Positions 34,298 through 43,229 of a stretch of DNA of 64,000 nt are shown here, one piece after another. The DNA comes from an uncultured Lachnospiraceae bacterium (GTDB lineage Bacteria; Bacillota; Clostridia; Lachnospirales; Lachnospiraceae): contig CAMOIJ010000004.1 in the NCBI GenBank assembly GCA_946615865.1, forward strand, positions 1 through 64,000, written 5' to 3'. How positions within the stretch are numbered: the first letter of the stretch is position 1; every line of letters begins with the position of its first letter. The notes beneath the pieces are model-generated. The model ran no database searches and was not told where the DNA came from. It saw only the letters and a program-made list of their open reading frames with translations. Position numbers and translations under genes: made by a program.

Positions 34298-35491
34298 ATG
34301 GCAGTATTTACCCTCCCTGACACAAGGGATCTACTTAAATATCATACAAGGTGGAACGATCAGGCCCTCACGCCTTACATAGACGACCTGCTCGATCTGT
34401 GGGCGGAGAACGATGTTCACGGAGTCCTCGACGTCTGTATGCAGGGCCCCATGCTGACACGATTCGGTATCGTACCGGACGATATGAAGAGCGCCAGCAG
34501 GATCATGAAACTGGAGCCCCTCTACAGGTACATCTTCCTCCGCAAGGATATCAAGGTGTATCGAAGCGAAGGGCGCGTCTACATTGACGTTCCCTGGCAG
34601 CGCGACCCGGTCTGGCTCGGCGATCTTCTGACAAGCAGAGAATTCATTTCCTCCCAGGGGCTTCCTATCGCGATCGGAATGAATATTTACCGCGAATGCG
34701 TGATCCACGAACTGACGGAGATCCCCCATCTTCTGATTGGCGGTAATCCGAGCAGCGGCCTCGATGAATTTCTGGAGGGAGTCCTCTTAAGTCTCCTTGT
34801 CAAGCGCACTCCCGATGAAATCGAGCTCTTTTTGTGCTCCTCCGGGAATCTGGGATTTGATAACTACGCTGAACTTCCCTATTGTCATGTGATGAGCTCA
34901 GTCCGCAGCACCATGGCCATGCTATCTGAAATGAGCAGAGAGATCGACCTGCGGACGAACCTTCTGGTTAACGCAAGGTGCCGGAATATCTTCCAGTACA
35001 ATGAGCGCGGAGGGAATCTCCGTCACAGGATCGTCCTGATCACTGAATACCAGCGTCTGTTCAATTCCAACAAACAGGCGGCAATGGCTTATATTCTGCG
35101 CATGACGGAATTCGCGGGGCCCTGCGGGATACATCTGATCCTGGCCTCTTCCAACCCCGCCTGCCTCCGCGGTCTGAGCGAGAGCTTTCCCGCGGTGATC
35201 AGTCTCAAGGTAAGAACGCCTCAGGACTCTGTATCCCTGCTTGGTCAAAGATGCGCCGAGTCCCTCCCCCGAAAGGGTTCCCTGTACTACCTGGACGGCA
35301 ATGACCCGGATCCTCAGTACCTTCAGTGCGGAACGATCTCTCCCAGAGAAGTCCGGAGCGTCATAAACGCTCTGAGAAGCAATTATGTCAATATCAGGAA
35401 GCGCTCTATCTTTGACGAGATCGACGAGGAAGAGCCTGAAGAGAGAAAGCGCCCGTTTTCCAGAAAGCCCAAGATCCCGGTTGACGATTGA
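34298..35491 (+). CDS. Degenerate FtsK/SpoIIIE-like protein, nucleotide-binding motifs lost
   Basis: The 397 residues follow the cytoplasmic FtsK motor: QGPMLTRFGI (cf. the VIGPTVTRYEL beta segment), GRVYIDVPW (IEVPN), GLPIAIGMNI (PLALGKD), then HLLIGGNPSSGLDEF (144-158) where active motors have HLLIAGATGSGKS. The Walker A lysine and serine are gone. Walker B reads RIVLITEYQRL instead of hhhhDE. GPCGIHLILASSNPA and the later DSVSLLGQ...LPRKGSLYY still match. There are no membrane helices and no C-terminal gamma domain; the tail is acidic then basic. A DNA-binding or regulatory paralogue is the best guess. A GTG at 34289 is an alternative start. Confidence 0.72.
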   Translation: MAVFTLPDTRDLLKYHTRWNDQALTPYIDDLLDLWAENDVHGVLDVCMQGPMLTRFGIVPDDMKSASRIMKLEPLYRYIFLRKDIKVYRSEGRVYIDVPWQRDPVWLGDLLTSREFISSQGLPIAIGMNIYRECVIHELTEIPHLLIGGNPSSGLDEFLEGVLLSLLVKRTPDEIELFLCSSGNLGFDNYAELPYCHVMSSVRSTMAMLSEMSREIDLRTNLLVNARCRNIFQYNERGGNLRHRIVLITEYQRLFNSNKQAAMAYILRMTEFAGPCGIHLILASSNPACLRGLSESFPAVISLKVRTPQDSVSLLGQRCAESLPRKGSLYYLDGNDPDPQYLQCGTISPREVRSVINALRSNYVNIRKRSIFDEIDEEEPEERKRPFSRKPKIPVDD

Positions 35492-35624
35492 CTTCTCCGG
35501 TCAATTATCAAAATAGTGGATAATGTGGACTAAATTGTGGAAAACAATTGTAAAATCTCCGAAATTCGCCGAATTTTCAAACAATTGACCATGTCAGTCG
35601 GGATTTCCGAGCATTACCGAAACA

Positions 35625-35704
35625 AATCGAGTAGGATGCTCCTACTCGATTGACCGTTGGCCGCCAAATACATCTTCGTGCAAGCACGAGATGTGCTTGG
35701 CGGC
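35625..35704. other. Two strong adjacent hairpins of unknown role
   Basis: Hairpin one: AATCGAGTAGGA (35625-35636) and TCCTACTCGATT (35640-35651), a perfect 12-bp stem with a three-base loop; the minus strand continues TGTTT. Hairpin two (35660-35704): GCCGCCAA/TTGGCGGC outer, ACATCT/AGATGT middle and CGTGC/GCACG inner stems, 19 pairs in 45 bases. They lie between the FtsK-like gene and the tRNA terminator. They could be tandem terminators, a small RNA, or a palindromic repeat. Confidence 0.6.
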
Positions 35705-35713
35705 TTATCGCAC

Positions 35714-35743
35714 AAAAAACCGCAATGGCTGTTGCCATTGCGG
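35714..35743 (-). terminator. Intrinsic terminator of tRNA-Ala
   Basis: CCGCAATGGC (35720-35729) and GCCATTGCGG (35734-35743) form a perfect 10-bp stem with a four-base loop, followed on the minus strand by six T. The plus strand has TTTCTTT after it, so weak bidirectional use is possible. Confidence 0.9.
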
Positions 35744-35752
35744 TTTCTTTCG

Positions 35753-35825
35753 TGGAGATAGCGGGATTCGAACCCGTGACCTCTGCGTTGCGAACGCAGC
35801 GCTCTCCCAGCTGAGCTATATCCCC
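35753..35825 (-). tRNA. tRNA-Ala (anticodon CGC)
   Basis: The cloverleaf is complete on the minus strand: acceptor GGGGATA pairs with TATCTCC, the anticodon stem CTGCG/CGCAG holds loop TTCGCAA (anticodon CGC), and the T arm contains GGTTCGAATCC. The G3:U70 pair that specifies alanine is present. The 3' CCA is not encoded. It has a perfect consensus promoter and a terminator, so it is a single-gene unit. Confidence 0.96.
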
Positions 35826-35845
35826 AAATTTGCGGCTGCCCGATT

Positions 35846-35874
35846 ATTATATTCGGACAGCCGTGAATTGTCAA
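35846..35874 (-). promoter_or_regulatory. Perfect consensus promoter of tRNA-Ala, with an overlapping inverted repeat
   Basis: TTGACA (35869-35874), a 17-base spacer and TATAAT (35846-35851). An imperfect inverted repeat surrounds the -10 box: CGGCTG-T-CCGA in the spacer and TCGG-G-CAGCCG after it. The repeat may be the ftsZ transcript's end hairpin overlapping this promoter. Confidence 0.85.
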
Positions 35875-35895
35875 GTATTTACTTACTCCATCAGA

Positions 35896-37059
35896 TTATC
35901 TTCTGGGCTGTCTGAGGAAGGACGGGATCTCGACGTTGTCCTGTCTGCTCCTGGACGCGCTCGATGAAGAGCTTGTTCTGGAGCCCGCACTGCTTCTTGA
36001 ACTCTGAGAGCTGCTTCTCTGAACGGAACTCTTGTAAGAAGACGCCTGGCTGCTGCTCTTGCGTGTGTTCTGCGCGCCGAAAGGATAATTGTTCATAGGA
36101 ACTGTATCCTTGCTGCCGATACCGGTAGCGATGACAGTAACGTCGCAGGAATCCGTGTTGCTGTCGTCATACATAGCGCCGAAGATGATATTGACATCAT
36201 CGCCTGCCTGATCCTGAACATAACTTGCCGCGTCGGAAGCGTCTGCCAGGGAGATATCGCCGGAGATGTTGATGATGACATCAGTAGCGCCGCTCACGGT
36301 TGTCTCAAGAAGAGGAGACTCGACTGCCATCTTAACAGCATCTGTTGCCTTTGTCTCGCCCTTGCCGTATCCGATACCGATATGCGCAACGCCCTTGTCT
36401 CTCATGACAGTCTGCACATCCGCGAAGTCCAGATTGATGATAGAAGGAACATTGATCAGATCCGTGATGCCCTGAACGGACTGCTGAAGAACTTCGTCCG
36501 CTTTCTTGAGCGCCTCGGGAAGGGTAGTCCTGCGGTCCATGATCTCAAGAAGTCTGTCGTTAGGGATAACGATCAGAGTATCAACGTTCTCCTTGATGTT
36601 CTCGATACCGACGAGAGCTCTCTGCATACGGCTCTTAGCCTCAAAGCTGAAAGGCTTTGTAACTACGCCGACTGTGAGGATGCCCATTTCTTTCGCGATC
36701 CTTGCAACGACAGGAGCTGCACCGGTTCCTGTGCCGCCGCCCATACCGCAGGTAACGAATACCATGTCCGCACCCTTGAAAGCCTGTGCGATCTCATCGG
36801 CGCTCTCTTCCGCTGCCTTCTGGCCAACCTCCGGATTCGCACCGGCGCCAAGGCCCTTCGTCAGCTTCTCACCGATCTGCAGGAGTCTGGGTGCTCTGCA
36901 AAGATTCAGAGCCTGAACATCTGTATTAACTCCGATGAATTCCACACCTATAACATCTACATCCACCATTCGGTTAACAGCGTTGTTGCCTGCACCGCCA
37001 ACGCCAACGACTATAATCTTGCAAGCCGGTTCCGTATCATTTGTCTTGATTTCCAGCAC
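35896..37059 (-). CDS. ftsZ: Cell division protein FtsZ
   Basis: Tubulin-like GTPase that forms the Z ring. The 387 residues contain the nucleotide motifs [13 protein letters not shown] near 19-31 and [11 protein letters not shown] near 106-116, then the C-terminal domain, a serine-rich linker at about 325-370 and the conserved end [14 protein letters not shown] that binds partner proteins. The start is a GTG at 37059 with AAGGAGG upstream. It has its own promoter and ends the dcw cluster; no ftsA precedes it. Confidence 0.98.
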   Translation of the reverse strand: MLEIKTNDTEPACKIIVVGVGGAGNNAVNRMVDVDVIGVEFIGVNTDVQALNLCRAPRLLQIGEKLTKGLGAGANPEVGQKAAEESADEIAQAFKGADMVFVTCGMGGGTGTGAAPVVARIAKEMGILTVGVVTKPFSFEAKSRMQRALVGIENIKENVDTLIVIPNDRLLEIMDRRTTLPEALKKADEVLQQSVQGITDLINVPSIINLDFADVQTVMRDKGVAHIGIGYGKGETKATDAVKMAVESPLLETTVSGATDVIINISGDISLADASDAASYVQDQAGDDVNIIFGAMYDDSNTDSCDVTVIATGIGSKDTVPMNNYPFGAQNTRKSSSQASSYKSSVQRSSSQSSRSSAGSRTSSSSSASRSRQDNVEIPSFLRQPRR

Positions 37060-37103
37060 GGTTGGCCCCTCCTTATTCTTAAAAAATAATAACCACGTAA
37101 ATA

Positions 37104-37132
37104 ATAATACAATCGAACCTTGAAATAATCAA
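37104..37132 (-). promoter_or_regulatory. Promoter for ftsZ
   Basis: TTGATT (37127-37132), a 17-base spacer and TATTAT (37104-37109) on the minus strand, between ftsQ and ftsZ. Confidence 0.6.
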
Positions 37133-37157
37133 TGGATGTTTATTTTTTTTTACAAAA

Positions 37158-38252
37158 TTATTTCAAGATAATGTTTTGGTCCGCCGAAGTATAATTTGTC
37201 ATGTCGATCGTACCGCTTCGCCCCTCCAGATAGGGATAGATCTGGGATATCTTCGATATTTTGAGTTCGAAATCGGTCTTTCCCAGCTGCACCTTGATCA
37301 GGTCAAAGTACATCACTATATTTCCTGCCTTTGTCAGCGCGATGCAGTCTACCTTCATATCGTATTTTCTGAGCGTCTGAAGGGCTTCCAGCACCATAGA
37401 AAGGCCCAGTTCGTTGTCAGCCGCCATTTTCCTGCCTTTTTCCGCCTCTGTTACAGAGATCCCTGTCACGAAAGTGGCGTTTTTCACCACGAGCGGGGAG
37501 CTTTCCAGGATGATCCCGTCCGTCGAAAAGTAAATGTTCCTTCCGGTATAAGGAATAAATCCGCCTATATCCATGTCCTTGACAGTGATGCGGATCGCAT
37601 CATAAGACTCGAGGCTGACCTTGACGCTCTCCTCAAAAGGGATCTGCGGAGCGAAAGGCGTCATATACAGCGCCGTCAGAAAAACGGTATTGTGGCGCAA
37701 AAAGGAGTCGTCGCTTATCACCTGCTCCGCGATCTCCTCGCTGGTATACAGGGAATTTCCGCTTACATACACCTTTTTCACGGTACATCCGAAGGAAAGA
37801 CCGCAGACCACTCCCGCGATGACAGCGCTGACAAGCAGAAACAGAAGCCACGCCTTAAGGCTCTCGGCTTCCTCTCCATCATCCTCGTCGTCCTCATCTT
37901 CTTCGTAGTCCTCGTCTTCGTCCTCTTCGAAGTACTCATCATCCTCGTTGTCGACAAAGGTTTCGTCGATCACAGCTGAGGCTGCCGGAGTATCAGACTC
38001 GTCGGTCTCAGCTTCAGCTGCCGGCGCATCAGACTCGTTAGTCCCGGCTGATGCCGCAGGTTCATCGGCCTCGTTAGTCACAGCTGAGGCTGCCGGCGCA
38101 TCAGCCTCGTCGGTCCCGGCTGATGCCGCAGGTTCATCGGCCTTGTCGGCCTCAGTCTCTGCCTGCGTCATATCATTTCCGGTTTCTGTTGAGGCACTGT
38201 CGGGTATTTCCATATTCTCTTTATTTTCTTCAGGTTCTGCAGTCTGCCCCAT
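37158..38252 (-). CDS. ftsQ: Division protein FtsQ/DivIB with acidic repeat tail
   Basis: Bitopic division protein that links FtsL/FtsB and the septal synthase. The 364 residues have a long cytoplasmic N-terminus (1-131) containing five 12-residue repeats (38-97) and a very acidic Asp/Glu stretch (100-130). A membrane span follows at about 134-155, then the POTRA domain (VKKVYVSGNSLYTSEEIAEQ) and the beta domain. The extracellular part fits the family; the tail is unusually long and negative. It lies between ftsW and ftsZ. Confidence 0.88.
   Translation of the reverse strand: MGQTAEPEENKENMEIPDSASTETGNDMTQAETEADKADEPAASAGTDEADAPAASAVTNEADEPAASAGTNESDAPAAEAETDESDTPAASAVIDETFVDNEDDEYFEEDEDEDYEEDEDDEDDGEEAESLKAWLLFLLVSAVIAGVVCGLSFGCTVKKVYVSGNSLYTSEEIAEQVISDDSFLRHNTVFLTALYMTPFAPQIPFEESVKVSLESYDAIRITVKDMDIGGFIPYTGRNIYFSTDGIILESSPLVVKNATFVTGISVTEAEKGRKMAADNELGLSMVLEALQTLRKYDMKVDCIALTKAGNIVMYFDLIKVQLGKTDFELKISKISQIYPYLEGRSGTIDMTNYTSADQNIILK
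37962..38141 (-). repeat. Five 36-bp tandem repeats coding the FtsQ tail
   Basis: Encodes five units of the type ADEPAASAGTDE (residues 38-97 of FtsQ), varying at several positions (for example SDAPAAEAETDE). In-frame 36-bp units can change number by slippage without breaking the gene. Confidence 0.8.
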
Positions 38253-38289
38253 AATCCTCCGAGATTATAATAAATATCTGTCTTTTCAG

Positions 38290-39489
38290 CTAACTCTCCA
38301 TCCGCCTCAGATCCTCTTCGGGAAGACCCCTTGCAACGCTCAGGACAATCCCGATCTCACTCAGCAGAAAGAAGACGGACGATCCCCCGTAACTGATAAA
38401 AGGGAGCGTGACGCCCGTATTGGGAATCGAGTTGGTAACGACCGCGATGTTGAGGATCACCTGCACAGAGATATGGGTGATCACACCTACGACCAGCATA
38501 CCTCCGTAGAAATCATCAGAACTGTTTGCGATCACCATGAATCTCCAGAGCAGGAGCACGAACATGAGCATAATGCTGATAGCGCCAAAAAGCCCCAGTT
38601 CCTCGCATATGATCGAGAAGATCATGTCATTCTGCGCCTCGGGAATAAATCCCAGTTTCTGCATGCTCTGTCCCAGGCCTTTCCCGAAAATACCTCCGGA
38701 GCCGATCGCGTAGAGCGCCTGTATTGTCTGATATCCCTTTCCGCTGGCATAAGCCTGAGGATCCAGCCATGCCAGGATTCTCTCTCCTCTGAAACCGAGG
38801 GAGTTCGTGTCCGCGGTATTTACGATCACTATGACCAGCGCTCCCGCCGCAACTATGACCAGCGCCCCCAACACGAAGTATTTGAGGTAGTCAGGCGCCG
38901 CGACAAAGCACATTCCATATACGATCGCGACGACTATGATCGCCGAACTCAGATTGTCCGTGATCCTCCACAGCATGACCGCGACCACGGTGCCCGGGAT
39001 CATTGTGATAATAAATCCCCTCAGCGTGCGCAGATTCTTCCTCCCAAGCCTCTCGATCATCATGGCGCTGAAAATGATAACGCCGATCTTTGCCACCTCC
39101 GCCGGCTGCAGCTGCATGGGAAGTCCGGGTATTCGGATCCATCTCTTGGCTCCGTTTACCTCCATGCCGAACGGAATGACCAGAAGGATCAGTCCTATCG
39201 AGACAAAATATGCCAGGACAGACAGCCTTTTCCACACAGTGTAGGGCACTGACGAGACCCAGGTCATCAGGACCAGGCCGAAGATCGTAAAGATCAGCTG
39301 CCTCTTCAGGTAGTAAGCAGAATCACCGTGGTCGACGCTCGCCTCATAAGAACTCGCCGAGTAAAGCATTACCAGTCCGAAAGCCAGAAGAAAAAGGACA
39401 ATGAAAAGAAGACTGTAATCAAGCAGTCCTCTTCTCCTACCAAATCTTTCTCTTAATCTGTCACTTAAACGCCAAAAAAATCCAACCAT
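38290..39489 (-). CDS. ftsW: SEDS peptidoglycan polymerase FtsW (or SpoVE)
   Basis: Multi-span membrane glycosyltransferase that polymerises lipid II at the septum with a class B PBP. The 399 residues have about ten spans and SEDS motifs: KRWIRIPGLPMQLQPAEVAK near 132-151 (with the conserved PSE/AE region), PEAQNDMIFSIICEELGLFG near 270-290 and LPFISYGGSS near 366-375. Sequence alone does not separate FtsW from sporulation SpoVE; context in the dcw cluster favours FtsW. The ribosome binding site is weak. Confidence 0.92.
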   Translation of the reverse strand: MVGFFWRLSDRLRERFGRRRGLLDYSLLFIVLFLLAFGLVMLYSASSYEASVDHGDSAYYLKRQLIFTIFGLVLMTWVSSVPYTVWKRLSVLAYFVSIGLILLVIPFGMEVNGAKRWIRIPGLPMQLQPAEVAKIGVIIFSAMMIERLGRKNLRTLRGFIITMIPGTVVAVMLWRITDNLSSAIIVVAIVYGMCFVAAPDYLKYFVLGALVIVAAGALVIVIVNTADTNSLGFRGERILAWLDPQAYASGKGYQTIQALYAIGSGGIFGKGLGQSMQKLGFIPEAQNDMIFSIICEELGLFGAISIMLMFVLLLWRFMVIANSSDDFYGGMLVVGVITHISVQVILNIAVVTNSIPNTGVTLPFISYGGSSVFFLLSEIGIVLSVARGLPEEDLRRMES

Positions 39490-39527
39490 TATAATACAGC
39501 GCTTTCTCTATTTTGACCACACAAATT

Positions 39528-40517
39528 TCAGGCCCAGATCCCCAGAAGTGCGACTGAGCTCAGAATAACCGTCACTATTGTAAAGACGGCGACCACCTTT
39601 ACTTCCGACCATCCGCCGAGCTCAAAGTGATGATGGATGGGCGCCATACGGAAGATTCTCTTGCCGTGTGTCTTCTTGAAATATGCCACTTGAATGATCA
39701 CGGATACCACTTCAATAAAGTAAATGAATCCGACGATCGGAATGAAAAGCGGAAGCTGCAGCAGGTAAGCCATCGCCGTGACAAACCCGCCCAAGGCCAG
39801 CGACCCCGTATCTCCCATAAAGACCTTCGCGGGATTCGCGTTGTAGATCAGAAAACCGAGCAGCGCACCGATCATCGCTCCGCCGGCCGCGGCGGCTCCG
39901 GAACCGGAAAAGGCAGCGGCGATCGTAAAGAACAGAGCTGTCGCGATCGTAACGCAGCTGGCAAGTCCGTCTACGCCGTCGGTAAAGTTCGTCCCGTTGA
40001 CAGTGGCCACTGAAATAAACAGAAAAGCCGGGATATTGAGGAATTTGAGGTCCAGATAGACGCCGGGCGCAAACGGCGCCTTCATTGTCAGCGGAATCGC
40101 GTTGATCTTCGTGATATAGAGCGCAAACAGCAGCGCGATCACGATCTGAAGCGCCATTTTCTGTTTGGCGCTCAGGCCGTCCGACTTTTTCTTAACTACC
40201 TTGAGGTAGTCGTCAATAAATCCGACCAGTCCGAAACCGATCGAGAGGATCAGTACCGGGATCACTTCGGAGCTTCCTGTTCCGGGAAGAAAACAGGCGA
40301 TTATGCAGGCTGCCGCAAGTCCGAGAAGGATCATGATCCCTCCCATATTCGGCGTGCCGGTCTTGCTCAGATGGCTCTGCGGCCCGTCGGTTCTCTCCGT
40401 CTGGCCCGCCTTGACCCTGCGGAGAAACGGGATCAGATATCTTCCCGAGACCGCGCTCACTGCAAATCCCGCAAGAAGAGGCGCAATAATACCGATAAAA
40501 ACCATTCCGCTTTGCAT
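39528..40517 (-). CDS. mraY: Phospho-N-acetylmuramoyl-pentapeptide transferase MraY
   Basis: Membrane enzyme that makes lipid I from UDP-MurNAc-pentapeptide and undecaprenyl phosphate. The 329 residues contain the conserved GTPNMGGIMIL segment near 53-63, the Mg-binding LGFIDDYLK-type region FGLVGFIDDYLKVVKKK near 94-110, the NGTNFTDGVDGLA motif near 175-187, and the HHHFE loop (PIHHHFELGGWSE) near 295. The ATG at 40517 follows AAAGGAAAAGG. Confidence 0.97.
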   Translation of the reverse strand: MQSGMVFIGIIAPLLAGFAVSAVSGRYLIPFLRRVKAGQTERTDGPQSHLSKTGTPNMGGIMILLGLAAACIIACFLPGTGSSEVIPVLILSIGFGLVGFIDDYLKVVKKKSDGLSAKQKMALQIVIALLFALYITKINAIPLTMKAPFAPGVYLDLKFLNIPAFLFISVATVNGTNFTDGVDGLASCVTIATALFFTIAAAFSGSGAAAAGGAMIGALLGFLIYNANPAKVFMGDTGSLALGGFVTAMAYLLQLPLFIPIVGFIYFIEVVSVIIQVAYFKKTHGKRIFRMAPIHHHFELGGWSEVKVVAVFTIVTVILSSVALLGIWA

Positions 40518-40556
40518 AAATCCTTTTCCTTCTTTCTATAAAGGTCCGTTGCATAC

Positions 40557-42599
40557 TTACTGGTAAGGTTCGCCCAGATCCCACTTATCCGAGGGCTCGT
40601 CTCCCGTGTAAGTGACTTCAAGGCCCCACTCTTCGAGTTCTTCCCTCTCTGCGTCAGTGACAGGTTCCGACATGTAGATTCCCATGTAAGGGAGCACTTC
40701 CGTAAGAATATTTCTTACGATCTCCGTCGCGAAAGTAGGGTCGTCCTGTCCGTCTACGTTAGGTCTGTCCACAACGACATAGCAGCAGATCTGGGGATCC
40801 TCCGCCGGGGCGTATCCGATGAAGGAAACAACGTATTCTCCGTTATCGCGGGGAAGAGTCTCCGCTGTACCGGTCTTTCCGCCGATCCTGTATCCCGCAG
40901 GCCTTGCGGAAAATCCTGTTCCGTTATGGCCCTCAACTACCTGGATCGTGTACTCCCGGATCAGTTCACTGGTCGATTCCGAGACAGTCTTCTTTAAAAC
41001 CCTCGGTTCGATCGTCTTGAGTGTCACGCCCGACGGGCTTGTGATCTTCTTTACGACATGCGGTTCATAGTAATTGCCGCCGTTGATCAGGGAGCAGAAG
41101 CCGGACGCCAGCTGGATCATCGTGCAGTCGAAGTTCTGTCCGAATGAGTTCGTGGCCAGCATTGAGTCTGTCATAGTGGAATCAGAGACAAACTGGTCTG
41201 TTCTCGCTTCATCAGCGAGATCGATCCCCGTCTTAAGCCCGAAATTATATACATTCTGGAACTTTGTGAAGAATTCCTTGCCGATCTTCTCGGCCATCTG
41301 CATCAGACATACGTTGCAGGACCACTCCACAGCCTGTCCCACAGTAAACCATCCGTCGCCGTCAACGTTGTGGCATTTGATTTTGAAGCCGTCGATCATC
41401 AGATAGCCGCCGCAGAAATACATATCATCCGGTTTCACCGTTCCGGTGTCAAGTCCCATAGCGACCGTAAACGGCTTCGCGGTGGATCCCGGCTCATAGT
41501 AATCACTGATACAGAAGTTTCTCCACAGTGCGTTCAGATATCTGGGCTTATCCTCTTCCGACATCAGCAGTATGTCCTTGTAGGTGAGATAGGCGTCCGT
41601 CGGTGCGTCGTTAGCGTCCAGCTTGGGCATACCCCACAGGGCCGCCAGGTCAGACGGATGATTCAGGTCAAAAAAGGGCGTGCCAGCCATCGCCAGGATC
41701 TCGCCGCTGTTGACGTCCATGACAATGCAGCCGACATTATTGCTGCCAAGCCCCTCGTGTTCGAGGCTTCTGTATTCATCGTTGTGCTTCTGCAGATACT
41801 TCTGGACAATACTCTGAATGTTCGCGTCCAGAGTGAGGATAAGGTTGTTGCCGTCCTTAGCCTCGATCATGGTCTCTTCGATATTGAGCGCGTCGTCAAG
41901 ATAACCGTACCTTCTTCCGATCGTTCCGTTGAGAGTGTCGTTGTAATACTCCTCAAGGCCGCCGGTACCGATATTGCCGGTCCCCGAAAAACCGAGGACG
42001 TCGCACGCCAGCTCGTTGTGCGGATAGATCCTCGAATAGCCGCTCTCGAACCAGATGCCTTTTATATTGCTGTATACTCTCTGCGCGGCGGGAACATTAG
42101 CCTTCTTTTCCGCTTCAATACCTTTCTCAACTTCTTCGAGGTAATCCTTCCTGTCCTGATAGCTGAGATTCTTGAGCGCAATATAGTACTGCGAGGAGGC
42201 GTGATTCGTAATATACTCCCTGATCCTGCTTCTGTTAACGCCCAGTTTCTCCAGAGCGTCCAGAGTAGGCTCCATATAGATATCCTTCTCCAGGATCGCC
42301 TTCGAGTCCACGATCACGTTATATACCAGCTGGCTGTCAGCAAGCACTGTTCCGTTGCAGTCTATGATCTTTCCCCTCTTAAAGGGTATGATCTGGTTTG
42401 CATAGGCCTGCTGTGAGAGGACCTGCATAGAGTATGCCTGTCCGTTGTCCCTGTTGACCAGGAATAATCTTACCCCTAATCCGATGAAAGCCAGCAGTAC
42501 TATGGCTAATAGTACTACCAGCTTTCTCTGCATACTAATAGTGAATCGTTTTATTCCTCCGCGAGTATTCTTTCCATCTACTACTCTGTTTTTTCTCAC
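40557..42599 (-). CDS. ftsI: Class B penicillin-binding protein, FtsI/SpoVD type
   Basis: Septal transpeptidase that cross-links new peptidoglycan. The 680 residues have a short cytoplasmic N-terminus, one membrane segment at about 27-50, the pedestal/dimerisation domain (about 55-250) and the transpeptidase domain with YEPGSTAKPFT (SxxK), WSCNVCL (SxN) and GGKTGTAE (KTG). No C-terminal PASTA domains. GTG start at 42599 with GAAGGAATC upstream. Whether it is vegetative FtsI or sporulation SpoVD is not decidable; a single such gene here favours FtsI. Confidence 0.93.
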   Translation of the reverse strand: MRKNRVVDGKNTRGGIKRFTISMQRKLVVLLAIVLLAFIGLGVRLFLVNRDNGQAYSMQVLSQQAYANQIIPFKRGKIIDCNGTVLADSQLVYNVIVDSKAILEKDIYMEPTLDALEKLGVNRSRIREYITNHASSQYYIALKNLSYQDRKDYLEEVEKGIEAEKKANVPAAQRVYSNIKGIWFESGYSRIYPHNELACDVLGFSGTGNIGTGGLEEYYNDTLNGTIGRRYGYLDDALNIEETMIEAKDGNNLILTLDANIQSIVQKYLQKHNDEYRSLEHEGLGSNNVGCIVMDVNSGEILAMAGTPFFDLNHPSDLAALWGMPKLDANDAPTDAYLTYKDILLMSEEDKPRYLNALWRNFCISDYYEPGSTAKPFTVAMGLDTGTVKPDDMYFCGGYLMIDGFKIKCHNVDGDGWFTVGQAVEWSCNVCLMQMAEKIGKEFFTKFQNVYNFGLKTGIDLADEARTDQFVSDSTMTDSMLATNSFGQNFDCTMIQLASGFCSLINGGNYYEPHVVKKITSPSGVTLKTIEPRVLKKTVSESTSELIREYTIQVVEGHNGTGFSARPAGYRIGGKTGTAETLPRDNGEYVVSFIGYAPAEDPQICCYVVVDRPNVDGQDDPTFATEIVRNILTEVLPYMGIYMSEPVTDAEREELEEWGLEVTYTGDEPSDKWDLGEPYQ

Positions 42600-42650
42600 T
42601 TTGATTCCTTCAATCCGTAAAAAGTCACAGAGGCAGTACCTGCTGCCCGA

Positions 42651-43181
42651 TCAATTATCCAAATCGGCGATCTGATGGACTCTGTCGCCTTTGGTCTCAG
42701 AGTATACCACAATCTGGTCCTGATTGGCATACTTCATTCCAAATTCTTCAATTGCTATTCTTCTGATCTCTTCAAGATCCACGTTTCCGACGATCTCATT
42801 GTAGACTTCATTGTTGGAAGCGCGCATCTCTGTTAGCTGGGATTCCAGCGAAGAGATCTGCTTATTCGTGTCCGATATATCCGCTTTGAGTTTGATATAC
42901 CCGACAAGGCTCAGCGTAAGCACTACCACCAGCGAAGCCAGAAACATCGCGTACCTGCGGTTCATCTGCATGGCGTGTTCCCTGCTCCTGCGGGCCACCA
43001 TTCTCAGATCGGCGTTGCTCCTGTGCGTTTCCTCCTGGGATATTTCCGACCAGAAATCATCCGGCGCGGCTGTTCCGTTAATAAAGGAGCGCCTGTCGCC
43101 TGCAAAGGAGCCGTGATATATGCTGTCGCTCTGCCTGTTATTCTTTCTGTTACGGTTTGATCCACGTGTAGCTCTGACCAT
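42651..43181 (-). CDS. ftsL: FtsL-like septum protein
   Basis: A 176-residue bitopic protein with a basic N-terminus, one membrane segment at about 80-100 (YAMFLASLVVVLTLSLVGYI) and a coiled coil after it (ISDTNKQISSLESQLTEMRA). Placed between rsmH and the class B PBP it is the FtsL equivalent; sequence similarity in this family is always low. I use the ATG at 43181 because GGAGG lies five bases upstream, not the TTG at 43193. Confidence 0.85.
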   Translation of the reverse strand: MVRATRGSNRNRKNNRQSDSIYHGSFAGDRRSFINGTAAPDDFWSEISQEETHRSNADLRMVARRSREHAMQMNRRYAMFLASLVVVLTLSLVGYIKLKADISDTNKQISSLESQLTEMRASNNEVYNEIVGNVDLEEIRRIAIEEFGMKYANQDQIVVYSETKGDRVHQIADLDN

Positions 43182-43229
43182 GTCCGCCTCCAATGTTATC
43201 TGTTCGTCTGTTCCGTACTGATGTCTTAT

